Assembly: GCA_000499405.2 (NCBI GenBank)
Contig: HG738137.1
Coordinates: forward strand, 2,728,001-2,792,000
Direction: 5' to 3'
DNA from: Onchocerca volvulus
Taxonomy: Eukaryota; Nematoda; Chromadorea; Rhabditida; Onchocercidae
DNA length: 64,000 nt
The notes under the pieces were generated by a model. The model saw nothing but the letters and a program-made list of their open reading frames with translations. It did no database searches and had not been told where the DNA came from. This document shows, in pieces, positions 1-11,519 of the stretch. Position 1 is the stretch's first letter, and the number at the start of each line of letters is the position of its first letter. The position numbers were made by a program, and so were the translations under genes.

Positions 1-2308
1 ATTTGAATTTTATAGTTAAATTATATCTAAAATAGTATTAGTTCAAACACAGAAAAAAACAAAACTTTTATTTTCTTTTTATTTTATATTATCGCTTGTA
101 ACTGTTTGCTTTCTCATATCATTTTGATAATATCCAAAGAAAGTTACTTAAATCAATTTGAATATATTGTATATATATATATATCTTCTTAAATACAAAT
201 GAATTTGAAGTGAGCAAAAGAATGTTTCAAGATATCAATCAATAGTAAAATGAAATTTGATTCGTGAATAGATGTAAACAATGATACAAATCAATAGTAG
301 CGCAGAATGCAGAGAACATATGTACATGTTTACACATCTATTATATATATACAATCACTTCGCATTTATATATGCAATCATCTCTTATTTCTTAATAAAT
401 TTCTATATAAATTAAAAAATTCCAATATATACAAATTTTTTAATGAGCAAAGGAAAGTGACCATCATTAACAATAATTTGTTTGCGCTTTCGATCGGTTT
501 ATAAGAAGCATTAATTTATCTTTAATCTTGCGCACCCTTTCATTCTTTTACCACCAAATCAATAACATAAACAGCATGGGCCGCATTTCGCTGTTGAATT
601 TATGAATTCAATTTTTATATATTTACGTTGATTTATTTGATTAATACCTGTTTTAATTTTTAATATTTCCAAGAAATTATTTTTACTCATTTTTTTCATT
701 TTTCATTTTTTTCCATTTTCCATTCAAATACTTTCTTCTTTGAATTTTATTATTGAATTAATTTTAATGTATTATCATTATGCTTCCATATTCAGTGTTA
801 CTATTATATCATTTATAATCTATGTATAAATCCCATTTTTTAAATCAATTTTTTACTTTTTTTTTCTCAAACAAAATTCTTCGTCTTCCATTAATTCTTT
901 GTCTTTCATTAATTTGACGACTTTGTTAATAATTTCAAAAAATTTGACAAAATTATCCAAAATTGCTTTGAAATGTTCAGTCATGAAACGAAATATATGG
1001 GGAGATAATATTGATGTTTTAATAATCAAATATATAGCTTTGGCAGTTATATCGATTTATTTAAATTATGGGTTATATTTCATTGACAGTTAAACTATTT
1101 CATCGAATTCTTCCTATCAACTTATTTTATTTAATCTAATTGTAATAATCAGGATTTATTTTCCGAAAATATTAGTTACTAGCTGGACCTAAATTTCTTA
1201 AACAGATGCTTATTCAAATGCAACATTGTTTCAAATTAATCGGTGAAACGTTATGTGGCAAGTAACGTTTACATTTTCATTTGATGAACATTTAAATTTT
1301 TTTTAAACGAACATTTGCATTTTTATTTTATTTTTTATATAGATTTAGTATGAAAATGTATGAAAATGTAATTTAGTGCTGAATTAAATCTTTTTACAGC
1401 ATTTGAAAATTCAGTTCTCTTATAATATTTCTTAAACATATAATTCTTAACGATTATGAATTCTTAATGGAACAACTTTTGATAAACTGCGAATCTTAAG
1501 TCTGATAAACATAAGATGGATGAAGTGATATTTGAGGTAATTGAAATATTATGCCATTAAAAACTTAATTGCTTATCCAACTCTGATAATATGAAAAATC
1601 ATTTGATATCGCGAACGTTATTCTATATCATTGATTTGTATATGAAACATAGAAAAAATTCTTTGTATTTGTTTAACTTGATAATTTATGATTTGCCATA
1701 AATAGTTCTGCTTAGCTTAATAGTTGCAAAAGACTGAGTTCTGAATTTTTCAAATATTTTAAAATTTTGAATATTTTAATCAAATTTATAAATTTCTTTC
1801 TTCCTTCAGATATGAAAAATTGATAATGTAATTATTGATTGATTGTGGATAAGGTGATAGATTTTTCAGCCATTGTAACGTATTAGAGAATCGCATCCAG
1901 AATTGTCTTTGAAAGAAACGTTTCATTAATCCAATTCAGCACTTCCATTTCAATGAATTTGTATGATCTCAAATTGAGTAATTGATATGTTTTAAATTAT
2001 TACGAATAGTTTTAGAGAAATTTTAAAAGATTTTCGGAAAATCTCATGAATTTAAGACTTGAAAAGATTAATATTTTTTTTTTTTTGAAGTTTTGCAGAC
2101 TTAAAATAAGCACAGCATTTGTTTTCCAGATTATTTCATGGGTTTGATATATTATTTCCTAAAAATTTATTTTCTTCTATGTCAATTTTATTCGTTAATT
2201 TCTCTAATACCCAAATATTTGTCTAATGTAGCAATAAACCGTATTCTAGATCACTATCACTTCAAAGGTAAATTTTAATATTTTTCGAATTTCAAAATTT
2301 ATTTGAAA
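1..2308. other. AT-rich intergenic DNA, no gene seen
   Basis: Open frames here are short (about 65 codons or fewer), of low complexity, and show no recognisable motif or exon series. The sequence holds an AT dinucleotide run near 171-184 and many homopolymer tracts. It could be an intron or the flank of a gene outside the window. Confidence 0.6.
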
Positions 2309-2734
2309 CTAGTTGTACCCGGCCAAGACGTGGCGGAAGTATTATAAATGTTAAGTCAGTTCCTTTATAAATAGAATTAAAGTATAATACCTCTTGGCAA
2401 TTTGATAATCACAGAGCTATATGCCATTGATATTGAAGAAATACATAATCACAATACATTGAAGAAATACATAAGTCATAATATCTTGAAATCTGTTTCA
2501 AAAAAATTCAAATCGCTTTAAACTATCGATTTGGAACCCTTGGTACTCCGAGCTATTGCTGTTGCTGCGTCGATCTTTGTCGTTTATCTGTAAATTAGAG
2601 CGTTTTGGTGTAAAAATGTTTGTCGTCCTTTTAAAACTATATCGCGCTTGACCTTAAGTATTTCTTGTTTACAATAATTGTCATGACGCTATTTGACATC
2701 TGTCAGCTTTCGCCCACATCTAATATGTTTAATT

Positions 2735-4450
2735 TCACAATACATGTGGGTATACAATATTTTTTGTTTTTCCATTGTCTGTATAGATATAGAGATTGTC
2801 TGATTTGCCGACTCTAGAACACGCAACATATGACTGTCCATGTAAGAAACATCCGTGTCTAGATCTAAGTCGCACAGTTCTAAAGATTGGCCCTAAACTT
2901 TGTTGATGTGAATGCAAACGCCAGTCGAATTAGGAATTGCAATCTCTTAAACTGAAATGGCATTTCCGTTGAAATCAAAAGAATGGAGGAAAAGGGACAT
3001 CTTCACCTTTGAAAGGTTCCTGTCAAGATTGTTTCTATATGATATTGCTTATTAATTTTTTTACGCAAGCCAAGTGCCGTTGCAAAGATTTGGCTGGTTG
3101 ATATTTCGCAACATGATAATTGACACGCCGATTCTGGCAGATAAAGTGAATTCAAAAATTCTGTTGGATAATTAACGACTTCATCTGCTTCCACAATAGT
3201 GTCGACGAACTTGTATGCGGCTATCTCGCTTTGAATGTTAGATCGAATAATATTGTGAAGTTCGTCGATGTCTTTGTTCTTGGCCACAAGAATAGTTCGT
3301 TCACTCAGCCAGTCATGATTCTTGTAATTGGTTTGAATGTTGGGAAATACTTCTTCAACCAACTCTTCATTTGAGGTTACTAAATTGCAGAAGTTATGAG
3401 ACAATGAAATTCGTCCCGTGGTCAGATCAACCGGTAACTTTCCGTTCTCAGTTTTCAGCCAGTTAATCGATCATTTTGCAGCTGAACACACCTATTGTAT
3501 TCAATTTTAACATCTTTACGTGTCGACACAAAGTAAAATATTTCAAACAAGCATTTATTTCGTCCGGTGGTATCGATCGAAGGATTTCAGGTAATGTTTG
3601 CCTGAAATCTCCTGCAAATAATATCAATGCATTCCCAAATGATCTGATATTCCACGCAAACTTGCAATAATCGATCAAGGACTTTGGTCGATTTCTTATG
3701 CACCATTGTACATTCATCCCAAACAATAATTTTGCATTTTTCTATACTTTTCCCATGCTGGATGTTTTTAAAATGTTACGTGTGGGAGTTCCAATGAATT
3801 GCATGCTCAATGGCAATTTCAAAGCGGAATGAGCAGTCCTTCCACTTGTAGCAATGTTGCAGCTATTCTGGACAATGCAAGAGCTAAGACTATGTCCTTT
3901 TGGGATTGAATTGGTGAATATCATTATCAGAGCACTATCATAATGCTCGAGGATATCGCTTAGAGCATTTTTCCTTCTATCATGCATGTTGAATTTGGAT
4001 TCAGTATACCGCAAGGTCCATGTATCATATTTTTCGTCACAACTTCATCAAATCCTTATCGTCGTCGGCATCGGGTATTTCAGCGCATAATATATCGTCG
4101 ATTTCGTTTGAAGTGATTTTGTCATAGAGCTAGATTAGTATATGTACGTATGGCAATCCTTTCTTTTATCATTCTACTGAGTGCATCCAGCAGTGCACAG
4201 ATCGAAATACTTCATGTTTTATCAAAAAATCTATCAGCGACTTCAGTTTCTGTCTGAAAACACGTGCTATGATGTCATGCCTATCCATCGGCGATTGCCC
4301 AGGAAGAAAGAGATCTTGTATATTGTCTCAAGCTGGATTGCATGTGGATGTAATGAATAGATCTGGATGCCTGTAGTGACGAACATATGCAATTGCATCT
4401 TGAACATACTCAAGCACATGATGTGGACTGCTTGAATATGAAGATGGCAA
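2735..4450 (-). pseudogene. Helitron Rep/helicase remnant (Pif1-like)
   Basis: On the minus strand, 4450-4040 is the reverse complement of Rep-domain sequence also seen at 12540-12735. The helicase follows in several frames: SGRTAHSALKLPL near 3820, LFAGDFRQTLPEI (a conserved Pif1 motif) near 3600, NYKNHDWLSERTILVAKNKD at about 3330, EADEVVNYPTEFLNS near 3170, and the C-terminal YVACSRVG near 2820. The last two blocks are hallmarks of Helitron helicases. The Walker A segment is not found in this copy. At least four frames are needed, so no intact enzyme is encoded. Confidence 0.85.
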
Positions 4451-4948
4451 AAACGCTTCGTATATCTAGCTCGAGCTAATCTACGTAAATAAAAATGTCA
4501 GTTTTTGTTTCTTCAAAATCTTAAATTTCCGAAAGTTCTTAAACATGCGCCTTATCTATATCGATTCAAAATCTAAGATATCGGAAAGTCCTTATCTATT
4601 GCTTTGAAATTTTAATACAACGTCGTATTTGAATATATATGTTTTTTAATACATGCTTTGCTGCAGCTTAATCTGATTATGTAAAAAAAAAAAGAAAAAA
4701 AAGAAAAGCGCATGTTTCTTGTGTAATAGAAATGAATCTTGTTGAGAAAGTTTTTATTGAATGATGAAGAGTGATTCTTTGTAACAAACAGTTGTCAGAG
4801 AATATCGAGGCAAATTGATCAGTGGGTTATTCTTTCCTTTGTAGCTGATGAAAAAGATTGCTGTTCAACCGAATTGTCGGATTGTTGAATTTATATTGAC
4901 CATCTGGCAGCGGAATTATGTAGCCAGCTTTGTAATAAATTTGCCTTT

Positions 4949-5599
4949 TTACTTTGAAAGTTGCATGAATTGTGTTATTACGATTTCTGCACCAAACGAC
5001 TTTATTTGGAAGCAGGAATTGTATTTCCTAATGAGAAGTAGGAAATGCTTTGAATCGTCAATATATGTTGCAAGCAAAGTTTTTAATGGCTCTGGCGATT
5101 CTTCAAATTGAGGCAGTTTAATTTTTCCGGCGGCGCAATACATTTTTTTTGTTTCTTCATTAAATTTTAGAGCGTTGCAATAAGGACGCACTTAAGCCAT
5201 AGTGCTGATAGTGCTGATGAGAACATGCGGACTTAAACTATAATAATCAGCTGGATTGTATTCGGAATTCAAGGCGACTGTAGTTGCGTAGTTGCTGAAC
5301 ATGGAATCATGTTTAGTGCTGATTTTCTGTTTCTCGTTGACATCTTTCAGCCACTCTCAGCTTATCGCTTTCATTTTGTTGAAAATGAAGCAGATCTGAA
5401 GTTGCAAAACACGATCGACATGCTCGCAACCATGCATCCTGAAATCTGGCTGCCGTCGTTCTGCTCGCATTTGAGCCATTCTTTGCTTTGTTCGTTCGTT
5501 TACTGATGCCCGTTTTTCTTCAGTTTGATTTGCAATTAATCGATGCATTCCTTCCGCTGCGCGAATATGATGACCCAAATTTGATCTTTTGCGAGGCAT
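4949..5599 (-). pseudogene. Helitron polyprotein, N-terminal fragment
   Basis: The frame at 5599-5357 begins MPRKRSNLG and contains ANQTEEKRASVNERTKQRMA, a basic N-terminal start known from Helitron ORFs. The frame at 5191-4949 contains CNALKFNEETKKMYCAAGK and KHFLLLIRKYNSCFQ, the next conserved block. Stops and frame changes separate them and the rest of the protein is missing downstream, so this is a dead fragment. Homologous pieces lie at about 11560-11760 and 60800-61320. Confidence 0.75.
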
Positions 5600-5639
5600 T
5601 ATTTGGATGAACTAAAGCAAATAGATTGCACCCGAACAG

Positions 5640-6430
5640 TTCTTGAGATTGACTTGTGTGACAGGCTAAAATAAAAAGTAGATATATATAAATAAAAACA
5701 CATGCCTATCGAAGGAAAAGTTATACCGAAATTTGAAAGCAATCGATAAGAATTTGTGAAGTTACATGGCAAGTAATAGCCTAGGTTCGTCATTAAATTC
5801 AGTCCCCTCACCTACTTCACAAATCAAGAAATAAATGAAAAGCTTAGGACAGGTCTTATATAAAAATTTGAATTCGATTACGTGCCTATTCGAATGCACT
5901 TAAATGGAAATAAATTTCGAATGCAACGTTTCATGAAAGCCTCGGATCAATTGGTGTCCGCTCACTTACTCTCACTTGTCACAGGTGTGACAGGAAAAAA
6001 AAGTAGATATATCTAAATAAAAAAAAAAAAAAGCGTTATTCGAATGCAAAATGGTATCGAAATTTGAAAGCAATCAATGAAGAGGTTGCAAAGTTATGTG
6101 TCAAATAGCAACAACGATGACACGATTTTACTTACTTCTACCTATCAAAGGTGTGACAGGTAAAAAAAGATTGATAAAAAGAAACGTCCCAATTTCAATA
6201 CAATTTTGTCTCGAAATTTGAAAGCAATCGGTGAAGAGACTGCAAAGTTATTTGCCAAATAACAGCAATGACGACACGATTTTACTTACTTTCACCTTCA
6301 CAGCTGTGATTGGCAAAAAAAAAGTAGATATGTATAGATAAAAACACATTCCAATTTCAATGCAACTTTGTACAAAAATTTAAAAATAATCGGTGAAGAG
6401 ATTGCAAAGTTATTTGCCAAATAACAGCAA
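5640..6430 (-). repeat. Tandem array of about 160-bp subterminal repeats
   Basis: A core reading CGAAATTTGAAAGCAATC recurs near 5728, 6058 and 6212, with a degenerate copy near 6371 and a weaker one around 5890. The last intervals are about 155-160 bp. Each unit carries a GTGACAGG-like segment, an A-rich GTAGATATAT segment, the core, and a GCAAAGTTATTTGCCAAATA segment. Related units in either orientation occur at 15600-15960 and 59100-60430. Confidence 0.7.
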
Positions 6431-6458
6431 CGATGATTTACATTTTAATTCATAAAGA

Positions 6459-9400
6459 TTCAATTTTTTGGCCCTTGGGAAGTGTCCTAAGTGTACTAGA
6501 ATAATAAATCACATTGTTACATATTTCTTCTATGCCACAAGTATTGATTTAAAAAAAAAAAAATTTGGCCCATAGTTGATCATATATTTTCTCTGTTAAA
6601 TAAACCCTAATTGATATTTTCAATGTATATGTCGTTTACATATCATTTATATATTTTCATATTCATTTTTAATTTTCTTCTCAGAACATCTTTCTTCTGC
6701 TATCTTATTTGTACTTATTATTTGCTATCTTAGACAATTTTTAGATATTAAGAATTAAGTCTAATTTATCGTAAATTGATTTAGGCTGATTTTTAGATAT
6801 TTGTTGTCTTTTGATTTTCAGCAGATTTTAAATTAATATCTGAAAGTCGTTTCTAGATTTATAATTTGATTACTGTTTGTCTTCAGTTAGGGGAAATTAA
6901 ATAAAATGATATATGATTCACTTCCTCAAACCATCATTATTAGAAGCATTGAACGAACGAACAGGTCTAATGATGAATTATTCTGAAGTTTCTTGGATAT
7001 GCATGTTAGACAAAAAAGAAAAAAAAAATTTACCTTTCTGAAAAATAAGAATCTAATATTTCTCCTGAAAGCGCAGAATTAAATTAGCAAAATTTGGAAT
7101 TAAAATCTTTAAATTTAAATAAAATTTAAAATTTACAATTACGATGATTCACAAAAAAAAAAAAAAAATTTGTTAACAAAAGCAAAAAGTTTTTAAATCC
7201 TTTCTTCGGACTCATTCTTTATGATGTCTGGACTTTTTTTTGCCCGAATCTTTACTTTTTTGCAGATTAATAAAGTTTTTAAATTAGTAGAACCCTCCGT
7301 AAGAATTGTCTCTTCTTTTTCGTCATTTGTAAAAAAGAAAAACAAATTACTGATTGATCTCTTTAGTTTCACTGTTTTGAAAAAATTCTTAATACAGAAG
7401 TTTTTCTAAAAAAATGATGAAGGACAGAATGTGGAACAGTCAACATTAAACAACTACCTGAAAGAATTTGCAGAAAGGAAAAACTTTTTTATCTTGAAAA
7501 ATCAATAAATTAAATTGATTTTCTTCTTTTCGAGTCGTTATTAATATTATTGGGAAGTTTGTTATTGCACTAAGCATTGATAAATTAAAATGAGACGGTT
7601 CGCTGAGGTGAACGATTGGGCAGCTAAAGTCAAAATGAAGGTTAAACTTAAGCCCGATTTGATTGAGTGTTTGTAAAGCACTAAGCGTTGTGCTAGGAGG
7701 AAAGCAATGCCATCTCTTCTCTTTATTATCTTTACTTTTTCCTTCCTTCATTCTCACTTCCCACTTTTAAAATTTCCGAAGTGAAATTTCCAAAGCGAAT
7801 TTTTTTTCCCACACTTTTCTTCCATTTATATCTGTTTTCATCTTTTTGTTAATAAATCAAATAATTTAAATACTTTTTTAAATAAAACAAATTGAAATTT
7901 GAACAATAACTGTTTGATCAATCAAAATAAATTAAGTTTCTTTCAAAGTATTGATTTTTCTTCAGTGATTCATTTTGATCAATCGATGATATGAATACAT
8001 GGAACAGATGACTAGTAATAGTATTCCTTTATAGTCAATTAAAGTACTTTCAAATTTGCTTAATATATTTTCTCTTTCTCTTTATAAGATATTATTATAC
8101 TTTTTCCCTCTTTTCTTTTTTTCTTATCACTCAAATTTTTTTTTTTCAAATTTTATATCTTTAAACTTTTTTCTGTTTAATTTATTTTAGTTTCAGCCAA
8201 TATCCATAACATCATTTTTGTTCTCTCTTCACATTCGGATTTTTTTTGTGCTGTCCATTTGAATTCTATCAAAATTTTGTTTCTGTTTCACAATAACATT
8301 TGCTTCAAATATTTACTGATCAAAAAAAAAAAAAAAAAAAGAGACTAATCGAACGTAAATTAGATGGTTTATTTCACTTGAACCTGTTCAAATTCTCTCC
8401 AAATTAATTCCATTCTGTTTTATTTCTTTTTTAGTATCCAGATTAATTTAATTCTGTTTTTTCTCCTTTTCCTGTCATAAAATTGAAAGAATTTGCTCTT
8501 TTTCTCTCATTTTTATTTGATTCTCTCTTTTAATAGTAAAATAATATGAATTTGATATAGAATTAAATTTATATGTATTATATGCTGTCGGAAGAAAGCC
8601 TAAGCAAATAAAATCAATGTACGAAAAAATGACATCACAAAAAATTTTTGATAGTTCTATTTATTAATCACAACCAGATCTTTTTTCTTTTTTTTACTCA
8701 TTATAACTTTACTTCGACTACGTCTTTTAAAAATATGTAGAAAATTATAACTATTTAAAAAAAAATGGATGATTCAGTGTTTTTTTTTTCAGCTGTTCAT
8801 TTTCTGCTGTTATCATTAGAAAAATCGCTCGAATTATTTAATCACTGATTCGCTGAATTATTCTTTCAATGATACTTTGATGATGTATTAAATATGATTA
8901 GACATTAATCCTGCATTGTTTGACATTAAATTTCATATATATATATAATTTATTTCATTAAGCTTATTTGTACGATCTATACATACATTATAATTTAGAT
9001 TTATGGAGTTCAGTGAATATTTCATTTTATATACAACCACAATTAAATGAAAGCAGTTTCCATGACAATTAATTTTCAATGAGTCGTCAAATTTCCTTGA
9101 TAATTTCCAATGAATCGTCGAATTTCCTCATTAATTTCCAATAAGTTGATCCAATTTTCTTTTTAATTAATGCATCTGAAAGAGCAAATTATGAATTTTT
9201 ATTATGCATAAATTTTTTAAATTTTGGTTTGTATTGAAAAAGTGTAATCAAAGAAGAAGAAAAACTAGCTTCATAATGTTGCTATGGTTACCGACATCAA
9301 TTTTTTTTTTTTTTTTTTTTGCTTATTTTTACTGTTGAGAAATTTTTTTCTGTTCATGCATTTTTAAAACTTCTAAATTTTTCGACTTTATTTCCGAAAA

Positions 9401-10115
9401 AGATAATAATTCGAAAAAAATTTAGTTTTGCATAATTTTAAATTATTTCGATTCTTTGAAATTTACTCATTTTCTTTGATTTAACTGTCATATATTTATA
9501 GCACGAAAAAGAAAAACAAGTGAAAATTTCATTTACACAATTCATTAAGATTGGTAATTTAGTAAGGTGTTACTGTAGTACTATATTTCTTTTAATAATT
9601 AAATATCGAGTAGTATGATTTCAATAAAATAAATCAACACCATATTTAGCAAACAGTAAAGAAAGTAATTGTTTTACTTCTAGGTACAACAAATTAATTT
9701 ATGCTAGAGTGATGTTCTGAATACGACAAAAAATTAATTTATATTTTGTTGTTCTAAAAACGATTAGTGGTTGTCTGTTATTCCTATACTTCGAAACAAT
9801 TTTTTTTCCTGCATTCTTGGAATTTTCTTTTCAAATCTTTTAAATCTTCATTTTTATTTTGATGCATAATTTATCTTATTGCACAATCTTTGGATAATTT
9901 TGCTGGTATTACTCATTAATAAAAGGAAAAGATAGGATCGGTTTGTATTTTTTGGAATAGGATAAAATAATACTATAGAATTTGTTCTTTTGTTTAACAA
10001 TTAATACTATTAAATCATTTTTTACCTAATGATACTAACAAACAATTCATAGTAATAATGATAATAATAAATGATAAGCAGTATAATAATAATGATTATT
10101 AGTAATATAATAATA

Positions 10116-10186
<71 letters not shown>

Positions 10187-10745
10187 TAAATAATAAATAA
10201 TAATAATAATAATAAACAATAAATAGTGATTAATAGTGATTAATAATTAATATTAATAATTAGTAATGATTAATAGTTAATAATAATTAATAATTAACAA
10301 TAATTAATAATTAATAATAATAAATAACAATATAATAATAATGAGAATTTCAAAAAATACTTTAACAATTTTAATTTTTTTTTCTAAAAATGAGTAACAA
10401 ACGGGTCACTTTCTCATCCATTTATATTATTTCTTCTATCTACAGCAGTATTATTGTTAGGTTAGTTATATACATTGGGCTGGACAAAACAATATAATGA
10501 GTAAGATGATGTTCACTCATCTAATTTATAATATGTAAAGGAGATAATTATTTTTAATTGTACTATTCAAAATTAGACTAATTTTACTCATATAATTGTT
10601 AAATTGATTCATTTATATTTTGTTACAAATTATTATTAATATTTTAAATTAATTTTTATTCAGTTTTTCATGTATCGATTCGGGAAATTTTCCAACTTTC
10701 ATAGATATATTGGTCATCTCTTGCTAGTATTATTTTTATTACAAA
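6459..10745. other. Intergenic, AT-rich with simple repeats
   Basis: No exon series is recognisable. The longest frame (7446-7757 minus, 103 codons) shows no motif. Three imperfect units of about 32 bp, each with a core like AATTTCCAATGAATCGTC, lie at 9070-9165. An (AAT)n tract is listed separately. Confidence 0.6.
10050..10350. repeat. (AAT)n microsatellite with decayed flanks
   Basis: An almost pure AAT/TAA trinucleotide tract occupies about 10115-10220. Degenerate AAT, AATAGTGATT and TTAATAATTAA units flank it on both sides. It also creates a spurious poly-isoleucine frame on the minus strand. Confidence 0.95.
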
Positions 10746-11519
10746 CTAGCCGGATCCGGCCACACTCCGCGTTTCGCGTGTCTGGCTCCAGCTAGTCTAT
10801 ATAAATAAAAATGTCAATGTTTGTTCAAAATCTTAAACCTCCGAAAGTTCTTAAACACGTCACTTATCTACAATCGGAAAGTTCATATCTATTGCTTTGA
10901 AATTTTGACACAACGTTGCATTCGAATACAAATTCGAATGCATTCGAATATGCATGTTTTTTTATACACGCGTTGCTGTAGCTTAGTTGGTTAAGTGGAA
11001 AAAAGAAAAGAGAAAGCGCATGTTTCTAGTATTGGAGAAGAAAACTGATACTTTGTAGTTTGATTCAATAGGAGAATGGTTCTTGCTGTTATTATTTGGG
11101 TAGGTCAGCAACAGGTGTGAGGAATGCTGTTAAGAAAGATCTTATTGACTGATGAAGAATGATTCTTCGTAAAAAACAATTATCAGAGAACAACCAAGCA
11201 TTTGTCGCTGATAGAGAAAAATAGTATTCAAGTGAATTGTCAGATTGTTGCTAATGTTGCGTCGCTTTGAACTGTCGAACTGGAACCTTGGAACTCCGAA
11301 CTGTTCCTGTTGCTGCGTTGATCTTTGTCGTTTATCTGTGAAATGGAGCGTTTTGGTGGTAAACATGTGTGTCGTCACTTTGAAACTATTTCGCGCCACT
11401 TCACCTTTAGTATTTCTTCATCAGCGTCAAACACGACTCCATGTTCAGTAATCACGCGATTACAATCGCCTTGCATTCCGTGTACAACCTAGCTGATGAT
11501 TGTAGTTTGAGCCCACATG

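Larger units (their letters stand above)
2309..6458 (-). mobile_element. Helitron, decayed and chimeric copy (locus 1)
   Basis: On the minus strand the block starts with a TC terminus at 6458 (TCTTTATGAATTAAAATG) and ends with CTAG followed by T at 2309, after a GC-rich stretch containing GGCCGGGTAC. These are the termini expected of a Helitron. Inside, on the minus strand, come an array of about 160-bp repeats (6430-5640), an N-terminal ORF piece (5599-4949), a terminal-type sequence facing plus (4480-4870), then Rep and helicase pieces (4450-2735). The terminal-type sequence at 4480 is followed on the minus strand by a homologue of the element's 3' subterminal sequence, so a shorter non-autonomous copy (6458-4455) appears fused to the coding half of another copy. 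All frames are broken. Confidence 0.8.

Noticed and set aside
5640..6430. CRISPR-like array
   Set aside because: Units of about 160 bp diverge throughout, with no short identical repeat and unique spacers; they belong to the Helitron.
7446..7757. 103-codon minus frame
   Set aside because: No motif, no flanking exon and no clear start context; likely chance in intergenic DNA.
10022..10219. Poly-isoleucine 65-codon frame
   Set aside because: Translation of the AAT microsatellite.
10796..10820. TCTATATAAATAAAA as a host promoter TATA box
   Set aside because: The same sequence sits at borders of all three Helitron loci in both orientations, so it is the element terminus.
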